A DNA stretch of 64,000 bases from Marisediminitalea lipolytica (GCF_001758465.1 NZ_MJIC01000011.1:50082-114081); one strand, 5' to 3'; counted from the stretch's first letter, positions 1-9,463 are shown. Numbers and translations are program-made. The notes: generated from the sequence alone by a model not told the origin.

Positions 1-428
1 TATAATTGGCGGGCCGGGCCAGCGTGGGTTGATAAAACGCCTGTATATGGCCAATGTCATCCTGATTAAGCGCAAAGTGTTTATTGGTGTAAGGATTAAT
101 ATGCTCACCAAGGTAACCCGCCAGCAGCTCAAAAGGTCTCACCGCCGGATTCACCAACACTGCTTTTCCGCCGTATTGCTCAACCAGCCAGGTTGCCAGA
201 TAGCCTCCCATCGAACTACCAATCACCCGAAGGTCGCCACCAGAAAGCTCCGCATGACCGGCCATTAATTCAAGCAACTGCGGTTTAAGTCTGGCCGGGC
301 TATTTTCCAGCTCGGGGCAAATAACAGCTACGCCCGGAGCATGTTGTTGTAAGTAGTCCCGGGTTTGCGTTGCTTTTACTGACGCAGGGGAACTTAAGAA
401 ACCATGTAAGTAGAGTAACGACGACATT
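1..428 (-). CDS. yqiA: YqiA-family esterase, partial at window edge
   Basis: Small alpha/beta-hydrolase esterase of the YqiA (UPF0227) family, cytoplasmic, active on acyl esters in the E. coli homologue. The reading frame opens with MSSLLYLHGF, the usual start with the oxyanion-type HGF motif. It carries the nucleophile elbow GSSMGGY about residues 68-74. About 142 codons are present and the C-terminus, with the remaining catalytic His, lies beyond position 1. The start ATG (complement of 426-428) is 12 nt after the cpdA stop, so it is the last visible gene of the nudF-yqiB-cpdA-yqiA operon. In E. coli parE follows; that cannot be checked here. Confidence 0.9.
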
Positions 429-440
429 AACACTCCTGTT

Positions 441-1181
441 TTATTGCGCGGCTATCCTGATAATTCGGCTGGATAAACGGTGGTTTTCATCACTTTCTAT
501 CAGACGTAAACCGGCTTGGGATGGCGCCAGGCCAAACTCAGCGCTGAGCTGCCACTGCCAGGAAGAAGATGGCACACCAAGAATGGGAGTGGCACTTAGC
601 TCAGCCTGAGTATCGGCATGGATATGACCATGTAACACCAGACTGACGGGTTGCTCTGTTAACCACCTGGCCAGTGCATCCACGCCATGCAAAGCGTGAT
701 TATCCATCCAGCTGTTGGTTGCCACCGGGTGATGATGAATAGCCAGCACATGGTTAATTTCTGGCTCAGACACTATCGCTTTTGTAATGGCATCCAGCTG
801 GTGCGGGACAATAATGCCCTGCGTGCCGGTATAACGGGTATCCAGTCCATGCACCATTACCCCATCCAATCGCCATGGCTGACCAGCCTGTAACCAGTTA
901 GCCCCAAGCGCCTGATCAAAATACGGGTTGTTATCATGATTACCGGGGATCACCCGCCAAGGCACCCCAGGACAACAACGGGTTAAAATATCTGAAAAAA
1001 GCTGGTAACTCTGCGCGCTGTCATCGCCCGAGATATCGCCGGTAAATAACAGTCCATCTGGCTGTTGTTGTAATGCCAGCGCGAGCACGCTTTGCAACGA
1101 TAGTGCGGGATTAATGTTGCCATAGCCCAGAGTGTGCGCAGAAGCAAACAGGTGGCAGTCTGAAATCTGAACTAACTTCAT
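441..1181 (-). CDS. cpdA: 3',5'-cyclic-AMP phosphodiesterase
   Basis: Class III cyclic nucleotide phosphodiesterase (Icc/CpdA) that hydrolyses cAMP to AMP and so limits CRP-cAMP signalling. All metallophosphoesterase blocks are visible in the 246-residue protein: ISDCHLFA at the N-terminus, FTGDISGDD, the IPGNHD block, AIHHHPV and HGHIHADTQ near the C-terminus. Together these supply the dinuclear metal ligands. Its start abuts the yqiB stop with no spacing, indicating translational coupling in the nudF-yqiB-cpdA-yqiA operon, the same order as in E. coli. In the blocks I examined, the metal-binding residues are present. Confidence 0.95.
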   Translation of the reverse strand: MKLVQISDCHLFASAHTLGYGNINPALSLQSVLALALQQQPDGLLFTGDISGDDSAQSYQLFSDILTRCCPGVPWRVIPGNHDNNPYFDQALGANWLQAGQPWRLDGVMVHGLDTRYTGTQGIIVPHQLDAITKAIVSEPEINHVLAIHHHPVATNSWMDNHALHGVDALARWLTEQPVSLVLHGHIHADTQAELSATPILGVPSSSWQWQLSAEFGLAPSQAGLRLIESDENHRLSSRIIRIAAQ

Positions 1182-1619
1182 TCAGGTTGAGGCGATGGGT
1201 TGCGCATCGTGGTTTAAGCAGAAATGCAGCCATTCGGTGAGAAACAGATTAACCATGTGCTTTTCGTTGCGCAGGCGCATTTTTGCATTGGGGTATTCGT
1301 AGGAAGGTGCCAGTGCACCGGCATTCTGACTTGAGATAACCTCAGCCATACGGGCATCGTGATACAGTCTTACCGTCATTGAAGGCTTAAGATAACCCGG
1401 CGTTGCCACATTGACCTGCTCCACCAGAATAGTACTGGTGTAACGCGCTGACTCAATTATTTGCACACTGTAGGAGAGCCCCTTACCCGCCGTAAAACGA
1501 TAAGTGAGATCTTCGGTGTCACAGTCGGGCAGCATGGATAGCAGGTGCACGTAATTACGCTCACAGATTGCCTGTAAGGTTGGTAAATCAGGTACGTATT
1601 TACGCTTGTTTACGGTCAC
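1182..1619 (-). CDS. yqiB: YqiB family protein (DUF1249)
   Basis: Protein of 145 residues in the DUF1249/YqiB family, whose biochemical role is not established. It is soluble, without signal peptide or membrane segment. Family-like stretches are YVPDLPTLQAICERNY near the N-terminus and LFLTEWLHFCL near the C-terminus. Its first 20 nt overlap the end of nudF and its stop abuts the cpdA start. This tight coupling between an ADP-ribose hydrolase and a cAMP phosphodiesterase is conserved in enterobacteria. Function should be left open; identity rests on both sequence and gene order. Confidence 0.9.
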   Translation of the reverse strand: MTVNKRKYVPDLPTLQAICERNYVHLLSMLPDCDTEDLTYRFTAGKGLSYSVQIIESARYTSTILVEQVNVATPGYLKPSMTVRLYHDARMAEVISSQNAGALAPSYEYPNAKMRLRNEKHMVNLFLTEWLHFCLNHDAQPIAST

Positions 1620-2241
1620 CGGACTGCCACTGCTCTAGCAAAGTTTGCTTGTTCATAAAGAACCATTGTAACGCAATTATGCTCGCTGCGTTGTCTATTT
1701 TACCGTTTGCCAGCCATTCCTTTGCTGTTTGCTCTGCAACCCGGTGGACTAAAATATCCTCTGACTCGTATTCCAGCCCATGCACTCCGGCGGCTTTACT
1801 GGCATCGGTACAGGCGACGTAAACGTGCAAACGCTCCGTGGTACCACCGGGACTTGCCAGATAACTGAGCGCCTTGGTCAGATGGGTCAGGCCGATACCG
1901 GCTTCTTCCTGCGCCTCGCGATGACACACCGACTCCTGACTTTCGCCTTCGTCAATAATGCCGGCGATAATTTCTATCAGCCAGGGGGAGTCCGTGGTGG
2001 GCAATGCGCCAATGCGAACCTGCTCTATTAATACGAACTCTTCCAGCACCGGATCGTAAGGCAAAACCGCCACGGCGTGCCCTCGCTCAAAAATCTCGCG
2101 GCTAACCGTATTACTCCAGCTACCGTCGTATTTTTTGTGCGTAAAATCGTATCGAACCATTGTAAAAAAACCTTCGTATAAAGGCTTAATTGCGGCGACT
2201 TTGACGTCATCTGAGTTGAAACGTTGAATTTTCGCTGTCAT
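1600..2241 (-). CDS. nudF: ADP-ribose diphosphatase (Nudix)
   Basis: Nudix hydrolase that cleaves ADP-ribose to AMP and ribose 5-phosphate. The canonical Nudix box (G-x5-E-x7-REUxEExGU) is intact, beginning GIIDEGE and ending REAQEEAGI around residues 98-120. Length is 213 residues against about 209 in E. coli. A GAGAA ribosome-binding sequence sits just upstream of the ATG at 2241. It is first in the yqiB-cpdA-yqiA operon and divergent from tolC across about 320 bp, the same arrangement as in E. coli. Confidence 0.95.
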   Translation of the reverse strand: MTAKIQRFNSDDVKVAAIKPLYEGFFTMVRYDFTHKKYDGSWSNTVSREIFERGHAVAVLPYDPVLEEFVLIEQVRIGALPTTDSPWLIEIIAGIIDEGESQESVCHREAQEEAGIGLTHLTKALSYLASPGGTTERLHVYVACTDASKAAGVHGLEYESEDILVHRVAEQTAKEWLANGKIDNAASIIALQWFFMNKQTLLEQWQSGDRKQA

Positions 2242-2562
2242 TGCATTCTCATTTATTGCTTAAACCAGTTAATATACGCCATTGAATATTTACGTTCATG
2301 AGTGTATTTATAATTTTGCATTAGACTCTCAGGCGGTAAAGACACATATTCTGTTACACTTACGCCACTTCTGTTACGAGTTTTAAGTGTCTTTTGCATT
2401 ACGATTTTCTTAAAGTACACCATAGTAACAGACAACAATTAGTATTTTGGGTGACGGAACAGGGCAAACACAGGCCCGGACGACAGGGCAGTGCGAAAAT
2501 CTATCGTCAAATACACCCAACCACAATAGTTAGTAAACACAGTTGAGATTGAAGGCACACAC

Positions 2563-3939
2563 ATGAAAAAAACACTTTTATCGCTGATGCTTGGTCTGGG
2601 CATGACCACACCGGTATTAGCAGATAGCTTATTGGACGTTTATCAACAAGCCATGGCCAACGATCCGGTTGTTAAAAGCGCAAAAGCGCAACGTGATGCT
2701 GCTTATCAGGGCATTCCTCTTAGCCGCGCGGCATTGCTTCCACAACTTTCTGGCTCGCTGGGCTACAGTACTTCGAGTCGCGAAACGGTGCAAAACCTTC
2801 AGGAAACCGTTAATGGTGAACGTATATTAACACCCGTTGAAACTGAAATAGACACAGATAGCACCAGTTGGTCATTAGATTTAAACATGTCACTGTACGA
2901 CCATTCACGTTGGTTAGGGCTGGATCAGGCTGAACTCAGCGCGGAACAAAGCGATGCCACCTACGCTGCTGCTGCGCAGCAATTAATTGTTCGCACCGTT
3001 ACCGCTTACCTGGATGTCCTCCGCGCTCAGGATAATCTGGATTTTGTGCGAGCAGAAAAACGCGCTATCGAACGCCAGCTGGAACAAACCAAACAACGTT
3101 TTGAAGTGGGCTTAACTGCTATCACCGACGTACACGAAGCCCAGGCTAATTACGATAATACCGTGGCACGAGAGATTGTGGCTGAAAACCAGATTGAACT
3201 GGCGCGTGAAGCGCTACGTGTAATTACCGGTAAATATCACGACCACCTGGATGTGCTGGATACCTCAAGGTTTGCGGCTTCATCCCCGTCACCTCAGGCG
3301 GTAACGGAGTGGCTGAACATTGCAGAAAGCTCAAACCTGACGTTGCTGTCCCAACGCCTGGCGATGGATGTGGCTAAAATGCAAATTGATATCGCCACGG
3401 CTGGTCACTACCCAACGTTAGGGCTGACCGCTTCTTACGGTCAAAGCAAGACGAAACAAAGCTCGCCACTGTTTAACAATGATACTCCCTTCTACGATAG
3501 TCAAAGTATAGGCATCAACGTCTCTGTGCCAATCTACCAGGGAGGGCAGGTTGTTGCGACAACCGACCAGGCCCGCGCACGATTTGTTAGCGCTGGTCAG
3601 GACTTAGAGCTGGCCCATCGCCAGACAGTTCAGTCTGTTCGTAGTTCGTATAATGATGTTAAAGCGGCTATTTCAACAATCCGCGCTCTTGAGCAAGCGG
3701 TGCTGTCGGCTGAAAGTGCGTTAAAAGCCACTGAAGCAGGGTTTGATGTGGGTACGCGTACCATCGTGGACGTACTAAACAGTACACAAAATCTGTTTAA
3801 TGCCCGGGCTAACTTATCCGGCGCACGCTATGACTTTATTCAGGCCATGGTGACGCTAAAACAAGCCGCGGGTAATCTTACCGCTCAGGACATTGAGCTG
3901 ATCAGTCAGGGCATGAAAGAAGCGTCTGCCAACGGTTAA
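2563..3939 (+). CDS. tolC: TolC outer membrane channel protein
   Basis: Outer-membrane factor that forms the trimeric exit duct for type I secretion and tripartite RND/MFS efflux pumps. The 458-residue precursor starts with a cleavable Sec signal (MKKTLLSLMLGLG..., cleavage likely after VLA at residue 20). The mature part has the two-fold internal repeat of OEP domains: LLDVYQQAMANDP opens the first, and GFDVGTRTIVDVLNSTQNL near the C-terminus is a typical helix of the second. It stands alone, divergent from nudF, and is followed by a strong bidirectional hairpin terminator. Confidence 0.96.
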   Translation: MKKTLLSLMLGLGMTTPVLADSLLDVYQQAMANDPVVKSAKAQRDAAYQGIPLSRAALLPQLSGSLGYSTSSRETVQNLQETVNGERILTPVETEIDTDSTSWSLDLNMSLYDHSRWLGLDQAELSAEQSDATYAAAAQQLIVRTVTAYLDVLRAQDNLDFVRAEKRAIERQLEQTKQRFEVGLTAITDVHEAQANYDNTVAREIVAENQIELAREALRVITGKYHDHLDVLDTSRFAASSPSPQAVTEWLNIAESSNLTLLSQRLAMDVAKMQIDIATAGHYPTLGLTASYGQSKTKQSSPLFNNDTPFYDSQSIGINVSVPIYQGGQVVATTDQARARFVSAGQDLELAHRQTVQSVRSSYNDVKAAISTIRALEQAVLSAESALKATEAGFDVGTRTIVDVLNSTQNLFNARANLSGARYDFIQAMVTLKQAAGNLTAQDIELISQGMKEASANG

Positions 3940-3955
3940 TTAAGACGCCATAATG

Positions 3956-3984
3956 AAAAACGCGCCTCAGTGGCGCGTTTTTTT
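3956..3984 (+). terminator. Bidirectional rho-independent terminator after tolC
   Basis: The stem CGCGCC/GGCGCG (3961-3966 with 3972-3977) has a 5-nt loop. It is preceded by five A and followed by seven T, so it can stop transcription from tolC and from the small minus-strand gene converging on it. Confidence 0.9.
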
Positions 3985-3998
3985 GTGACTGGCTGTTA

Positions 3999-4169
3999 TT
4001 AGTCTGCTGAAGAAGAATTAAAAGGGCTTTTTAGCGCTTCCAGGCGGGCCAGAATATCTTCCATGGCCATTTTTATCCGGTGCGCTTCTTCAACACTGGG
4101 AGACAAGTTGTTGAGCTGGTCAGAAAGTTGAGAGAGTTTTGCTTGCAAACTTTCGCTGCTGTCGTCCAT
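3999..4169 (-). CDS. Small uncharacterised protein, predicted coiled coil (56 aa)
   Basis: Short frame starting MDDSSESLQAKLSQLSDQ and ending NSSSAD. I do not recognise a family. The middle is strongly helical with leucine heptad spacing (LQAKLSQLSDQLNNL, then MAMEDILARLEAL), so a small oligomeric coiled-coil protein is likely. It has no cysteines, signal or membrane segment. It converges on tolC and shares its terminator, which ends just before its stop. It is divergent from the ion-channel gene. Amphipathic helix and gene-sized spacing support coding, but it could still be spurious. Confidence 0.55.
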   Translation of the reverse strand: MDDSSESLQAKLSQLSDQLNNLSPSVEEAHRIKMAMEDILARLEALKSPFNSSSAD

Positions 4170-4246
4170 GATATGGTCTGTAATAATTCTATGTGTCAGA
4201 TATTATAATCTTTTTTTATTAAATTTCTCAACGAAACTAAACCACT

Positions 4247-5059
4247 ATGAAGGCATCCCAACTCCAGCTGAAGTTTGAACAGGTTCGGTCAAACAAGATC
4301 TTCGAGCTTTTTGTTATTGGTGTAATCTTGTTTTCGGCGTTATTGGTCGGCGCAAAAACCTATGACATGCCGAGCACGGTCAATCATATTACCAACGTAC
4401 TGGACTGGTTAATCAGTGCCTTCTTTCTGGTCGAAATCACCATCCGTTTTTTGGCTGAAAAACGTAAATTGGACTTTTTTAAAAGCTTCTGGAACTGGTT
4501 TGACACCCTGATCGTGCTGGTAAGTTTATTGCCAATGGAAAACAGCGACACCGCGCTGATTGCCCGTTTGGTTCGGGTATTCCGGGTATTACGGATGATT
4601 TCGATTATTCCCGAGCTGCGTATACTGTTAGTGTCGTTGATGAAAGCCTTGCCGCAGCTGGGTTATGTAATGCTGCTGATGTTTATTATTTTTTACATCT
4701 ACGCCGCCATTGGCAGCACCCTGTTTGAAGACATTAATCCGGTATTATGGGGCGATATCACCATTTCATTGCTTACGCTATTCAGGGTGATGACCTTTGA
4801 AGACTGGACCGACGTAATGTACGAAACCATGGAGGTGTATCCGCTAAGCTGGTTCTACTATCTCAGTTTTATCTTCTTTACGGCGTTTGCCTTCCTCAAC
4901 ATGGTGATTGGTATCGTGGTAAATGTGATGGAAGAGGAGAATGCCAAGGCCTACCGTGAAGCCCATCAGGATGAACCCACGGTAGCCGATATCAGCCAAC
5001 AACTAAAACAGCTGGAACAGAAGATCGACCGCTTAGCCGAACATCCGCCTGAAAGGTAG
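4247..5059 (+). CDS. Voltage-gated-type cation channel (BacNav-like ion transporter)
   Basis: Single-domain six-helix ion channel of 270 residues. S1-S3 lie about 18-98, and S4 has arginines every third position (R107, R110, R113, R116). S5 is about 135-158, a pore loop follows at 170-190 and S6 is about 203-228. The C-terminal tail (245-265) is a predicted coiled coil, as in bacterial sodium channels that assemble as tetramers. The selectivity filter reads TFEDWTD (183-189) where sodium channels such as NaChBac have TLESW. The additional acidic residues recall engineered calcium-selective variants. The ion carried is therefore uncertain. Inner membrane; no obvious operon partner. Confidence 0.85.
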   Translation: MKASQLQLKFEQVRSNKIFELFVIGVILFSALLVGAKTYDMPSTVNHITNVLDWLISAFFLVEITIRFLAEKRKLDFFKSFWNWFDTLIVLVSLLPMENSDTALIARLVRVFRVLRMISIIPELRILLVSLMKALPQLGYVMLLMFIIFYIYAAIGSTLFEDINPVLWGDITISLLTLFRVMTFEDWTDVMYETMEVYPLSWFYYLSFIFFTAFAFLNMVIGIVVNVMEEENAKAYREAHQDEPTVADISQQLKQLEQKIDRLAEHPPER

Positions 5060-5069
5060 CAACCGGCCG

Positions 5070-6374
5070 TTACGGCTCAACGGAGGCGACATTCAATTGT
5101 ACGGAACGTCTTTTGAAAGGCTGCGATTGCCCATAGGTCAGGCTGCGCCACAGCCATTCGAATGGTCCGAATCGAAAATATTGTAACCATATGCTGGACA
5201 CGGTTAATTGGAAAAACCACACCGCAAACACAACCAGCATAATCTCTGCACCATTCAACACACCATATAAGCCAAAGCCATAAAACAGCACCGCACCAAC
5301 AATGGATTGTGAGAGATAATTTGTCAGTGCCATTTGTCCAACAGCAACTAACGCTTTGGCAATAAAAAGACGATACGTATAGCGGTAAGCCGCGATAAAA
5401 AGGAAGGTATAACCCAGAGTTAACATGGCTCTGACGAGCGGGCCAAGAGGCGCGATGTACGCTGAAAGCACCCGATCAAAAACCATGGTGCCATAATAGG
5501 CATCAAAATATCGCCATATCCAGGCACTCGCCACCAGCAAAATCCCCGGATAAACTAACTTAGTCAGTGGGAAATCCGCTTTAAATATTCCCCATCGGTA
5601 CAATACAATACCCAGAAAAAACATCGGAATAATATCGAAAAGCGAACCGTAATAAACATAGCTTAATACCATGCTTAGTTCTGCAAAACTGTTTTTCCAG
5701 GCTCCACCGATTCCGGATGTTGCGGCTTTGACGGTTTTATCAATAGCCTCCATATCGGGCTTCTTTTCCCACGTATCAATGGCTTTCTGCTGCTCCTCGG
5801 TTAACTCCCCGCCATTATCTGAAATCGTTTGCGCCGCCTGATAGGCTTTATGCTCTTCCAGAGTAGACAGTGAACCAGCAACGACTATCAGCGATAAAAT
5901 CACGATCAATACTGAAGCCATTGTGATAAGTGTTTTCTGCGAGCTGTTTCTAAAAGCAAATGCAATAAAGGTGTAGAACGCATAAGGTGCTAATATATCT
6001 CCGCCCCACAAAAACAAGTATGCATTCATTAATCCAAACAAAAACAAGAAGGCAATTCGCCGGAAATAAAGGTCTGCGGCAGGGCCTGGGCCTATTTTAC
6101 TGCTGTTGCGTTCCAGAAAGATGAGCATCCCTATGCCAAATAACAGTGAGAAGATCCCACGCTGGGTGCCATCAAAAAACATTCCCCAGACGAACACAAA
6201 ATTCTGTAAAAATGGAATGGATTCGCGATAGCTGAATGACATCAGTCCTTCAAAGGGCACTGCCATAAAAGCAATATTGCAAAGAAATATACCGAGCACC
6301 GCAATACCGCGACAAAAATCCAGGGTTTTGACCCTTTCGTCATTACGGGTCGGCTGTGACAATACTTGTGACAT
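5070..6374 (-). CDS. DUF418 domain-containing membrane protein (YeiB-like)
   Basis: Multi-pass inner-membrane protein of 434 residues. The N-terminus has the family block around TLDFCRGIAVLGIFLCNI, and the DUF418 domain occupies the last 160 residues or so (GQMALTNYLSQSIVGAVLFYG through FRFGPFEWLWRSLTYGQ). About ten hydrophobic segments are visible, with a soluble charged loop near residues 170-215. Members of this family are of unknown function; a transporter or acyltransferase-like role has been suggested because the fold resembles membrane acyltransferases. Single gene, tail-to-tail with the ion channel 10 bp away. Confidence 0.85.
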   Translation of the reverse strand: MSQVLSQPTRNDERVKTLDFCRGIAVLGIFLCNIAFMAVPFEGLMSFSYRESIPFLQNFVFVWGMFFDGTQRGIFSLLFGIGMLIFLERNSSKIGPGPAADLYFRRIAFLFLFGLMNAYLFLWGGDILAPYAFYTFIAFAFRNSSQKTLITMASVLIVILSLIVVAGSLSTLEEHKAYQAAQTISDNGGELTEEQQKAIDTWEKKPDMEAIDKTVKAATSGIGGAWKNSFAELSMVLSYVYYGSLFDIIPMFFLGIVLYRWGIFKADFPLTKLVYPGILLVASAWIWRYFDAYYGTMVFDRVLSAYIAPLGPLVRAMLTLGYTFLFIAAYRYTYRLFIAKALVAVGQMALTNYLSQSIVGAVLFYGFGLYGVLNGAEIMLVVFAVWFFQLTVSSIWLQYFRFGPFEWLWRSLTYGQSQPFKRRSVQLNVASVEP

Positions 6375-6552
6375 ACTAACCGTCCCTGTTTAATCATTGT
6401 GGATTGAACTAACAGGCTAGTTCATTTTTTATACAATTACGAGCTTTAACGTTGACGAAGGAGTAATTATTTGACGAGTTTTCTCAGGGACTGTCCCAAT
6501 GTAAAGAGAGCCGTGGAACTGAGTAGGAAAGTAAAGCTTTAGAGGACGGGAT

Positions 6553-6586
6553 AAAAATGGCGATACAGGGTGTTCCCCGCATCGCC
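6553..6586 (-). terminator. Terminator after the TPR lipoprotein gene
   Basis: On the minus strand a GGCGAT/ATCGCC stem (6559-6564 with 6581-6586), with an inner GGG/CCC pairing, is followed by ATTTTTATC. It lies 36 bp past the stop of the TPR lipoprotein gene. Confidence 0.7.
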
Positions 6587-6621
6587 ACTTTAGTTTAAAA
6601 GTCAGAGTTTAAAAGCCAGGT

Positions 6622-9396
6622 TTAAAGGCTGTACTGCTGTTTGAGTTCGGCAACACGAGCTTTGGACTCTGCTGACTCAAAGGTGCGGGACGCCAGGCGG
6701 CGTTCTGCCAGGGGTTTAAAATCCATTTTTAGCAACAGTTCAACATAGTTTAGGAAAACCTCATCACTATTAACCGGGCCTGTCATGGCCTGCTCATAGA
6801 TGGCTTTGGCTTCTTCGAGATCGTCCTTATCAATCAGAATCTGCGCCAGCGTATCGGCAACTTCAGGCGAGTTAGACACGATTTCAAAAGCACTGCGCGC
6901 ATGTTCTTCGGCAGCATCCAGTAATCCCTCTTCCTGTTCCAGGAACGCCAGATTGTTGAGCGCTATCGCATTATCAGGCTGCAACTTCACCAAATCACGA
7001 TACACATCAATCGCCGCGGCACGATCCCGGGAGATAAGGCGCTCTGCCTGAAGTAACAGCGCCTGAGTGTTAGTTGGATTTTTCTCAAGAAAATCTGTCA
7101 CCACCGCTAGAGCAGCATCGGCCTTTCCGGTCATTTCGTAAGCCGCCATAACCAGCAGCAGATTACGAATATTGGGGATTGCCTGGTAAGCAGCTTCAGC
7201 GTTAGGAAGCGCCTGTTCTGGCTGATTACGATAAAGCTGCAGACGCGCGGTGATACCTTTAACATAAGGGATCTCACGCTGCTCTTTGCTCAACGTATTC
7301 AGAATAGCTTCGGTTTCGGGGATTTGTCGTAACATCGACAGAAAATACGCTCTCACGATGCTAACCTGGCGGTCGGGACGTTTTTCTAAAAACTCTCCCA
7401 GCAGTGTTGCACCGGTATCAAACTTACCTTCCAGATCCAGGATCATGGCCATACCCATTACCGCGGGCTTGCTGTTAGGCTGTTTGTCCAGCCAGCTCTG
7501 GTAATGTGCTTTAGCTTCATCAACCTTAATGGCTGCCAGTAACAAACGCCCTTTGGTATCCCAGAAGATATCCGGGGTCGAGTCGTTAACCGCTACCTGT
7601 TCAATTAATGCTACCCCTTCATCGATTTTTCGCTCGCCGAGATAAACCCGTGACAGCACGATTTTGGGCACATTGTTGTTAGGATTACGACTGACCACGC
7701 CTTTCATGTAATCGATGGCTGCACCGGGATTACCCAGCTGACTTTGTACAATGTAGAGTAAAGCCAGCGCAGTCTGATCCGTTGCATCAATTTTTAATGC
7801 ATCATTAACTGCGGCCAGCGCCTGTTCTGGCTGCTGGTTAATCATGGCTAATGATACACGCTGCAGTTTTGCCGGAATATTTTTGCTATCCAGAGCTTCC
7901 GCCGCGCTGATTGCCTTAGCAGCAGCATCATAGTCTTTCTGCGCAATATACACCTGCCCCCTTACCAGCCAGGGACCGACATTATCAGGCTCGTTCTGTT
8001 GCCAGTTGTCTGCCACTTCCAGGGCTTTGTCATACTGACCGGTAGCCGTGTAAGCATTAGCCAGGGTTTGTTGGCCAATACTTAATTCCGGTGAACGCTC
8101 TACCGCCGCTTCCAGATTTACCAGACCCTCGGCGTCATTGATAGAAAGTTGCAGCACCCCAAGACGGGTTAAATCTTCGGAGGTTGTGGCAATAGGCACG
8201 GATTTATCAATCATCGCCCTGGCATCTACCACGTTGCCTTCTTTTAGTAACTGATAGCCTGCTTTGGAAAACAACAGAGCATCGTTTTCGACTTCGCCAT
8301 CCACTTTTGCCAGCACATCGGTGGCTTCTTCGTTTTTACCCAGATGCAGCAGACTGTCTGCCAACATTCTCAAACCAGGATGAGAAGGCGGTAAATCCGT
8401 GGCAATCATCGACAGATGACGGGTGGTAACTTCGTAGTTATGTAACTGATAGGCGCTAAACCCAGCCAGCAAACGTACCAGCGGATCGTTCTGGCCGCTC
8501 TGGATTGCTGTTTCCAGGTATTTAAGCGACTCGGCAAATTTACCATCGCGGGCTTTAATTACCCCTTTGTATCGGTTCAGCAACCCGTTATCAGCACTCA
8601 GCTTAAGCAGTTCATCGACTATCGGCTCTGCCTCGTCAAAGCGCTTGGTATCCATCAGGATAGAACTCAACAGAAACTTGGTTTCAATATCGTCTGGTTC
8701 GACTTCCAGATAAGCCTGATATGCCTCAATGGCCTCGTCGACGTTACGCATAAACATGTTAAGACGGGCTTGCTGAATCAGCACCTCTTTGTTTAAAGGT
8801 GCCTGTTCGTGGAGTTTATTTACTTCAGCAAGGGCAGTTTCGATATCTTCTTCCAGCACGTAGCCCAGCGCCAGCGACAAACCTTTATACACACTGCTAC
8901 TGTCAATCTGCGCGATTTCATCAAGCAAAATGCGAGCTTCGCCTTTTTTCTCCAGTCGTAGCAGCGCTTCAAGCTTGTAATAGGTCACTTCAGCACGCTC
9001 TACTGACGTTAAACCATCAACGTTATGGTCAATTTCTGACAGTGCGACTTCTGAATTAGTTTCTTTGTAGGCCAGGCTGATAAGCGGAACAACCTGGCTA
9101 ACGTTATAGCCAAGGTCCAGTGCCCGGTTCAGTTCTTTTTCGGCAGCGGCATAATTGCCCTGATCGATATACAGCTTACCCAGTTCAAAACGAGCCGTGG
9201 CATCACGGGGATCTTTTTGAATAGCGCTCTTGTATTCGATAATGGCTGACTTGTTATCGTTAGCTTCAACAAACTGACGCGCGGCAAGCACATGCTCTTC
9301 GCTGGTTTTCTGTCCACAGCCTGTTAGCGAAAGGCTGGTCATACCCAATAACAGTGCGCCCAGAATAGCATTACGGTTAAACGACTTTTTGTTCAT
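6622..9396 (-). CDS. prsT: PEP-CTERM system TPR-repeat lipoprotein (PrsT-like)
   Basis: Lipoprotein of 924 residues made almost entirely of tetratricopeptide repeats. The signal peptide ends in a lipobox LTGC with the lipidated Cys27. TPR units run from about residue 35 (SAIIEYKSAIQKDPRDATAR) to the end. Architecture and length match the PEP-CTERM system TPR lipoprotein family (TIGR02917), found beside exosortase and exopolysaccharide loci. Here it stands alone, with no exosortase or EPS genes in the window. A role in envelope protein sorting or polysaccharide export is inference from the family. It is divergent from deaD and has its own terminator. Confidence 0.8.
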   Translation of the reverse strand: MNKKSFNRNAILGALLLGMTSLSLTGCGQKTSEEHVLAARQFVEANDNKSAIIEYKSAIQKDPRDATARFELGKLYIDQGNYAAAEKELNRALDLGYNVSQVVPLISLAYKETNSEVALSEIDHNVDGLTSVERAEVTYYKLEALLRLEKKGEARILLDEIAQIDSSSVYKGLSLALGYVLEEDIETALAEVNKLHEQAPLNKEVLIQQARLNMFMRNVDEAIEAYQAYLEVEPDDIETKFLLSSILMDTKRFDEAEPIVDELLKLSADNGLLNRYKGVIKARDGKFAESLKYLETAIQSGQNDPLVRLLAGFSAYQLHNYEVTTRHLSMIATDLPPSHPGLRMLADSLLHLGKNEEATDVLAKVDGEVENDALLFSKAGYQLLKEGNVVDARAMIDKSVPIATTSEDLTRLGVLQLSINDAEGLVNLEAAVERSPELSIGQQTLANAYTATGQYDKALEVADNWQQNEPDNVGPWLVRGQVYIAQKDYDAAAKAISAAEALDSKNIPAKLQRVSLAMINQQPEQALAAVNDALKIDATDQTALALLYIVQSQLGNPGAAIDYMKGVVSRNPNNNVPKIVLSRVYLGERKIDEGVALIEQVAVNDSTPDIFWDTKGRLLLAAIKVDEAKAHYQSWLDKQPNSKPAVMGMAMILDLEGKFDTGATLLGEFLEKRPDRQVSIVRAYFLSMLRQIPETEAILNTLSKEQREIPYVKGITARLQLYRNQPEQALPNAEAAYQAIPNIRNLLLVMAAYEMTGKADAALAVVTDFLEKNPTNTQALLLQAERLISRDRAAAIDVYRDLVKLQPDNAIALNNLAFLEQEEGLLDAAEEHARSAFEIVSNSPEVADTLAQILIDKDDLEEAKAIYEQAMTGPVNSDEVFLNYVELLLKMDFKPLAERRLASRTFESAESKARVAELKQQYSL

Positions 9397-9463
9397 AAAG
9401 CGTACCTTGCAAATGTTTTTTTAACTTTCCATATTGTTCCAGCGACTAATAACAATACAAGCG

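Noticed and set aside
2253..2438. A 61-residue reading frame between nudF and tolC
   Set aside because: It lies in the divergent promoter region, has no recognisable features and would leave no room for nudF regulation.
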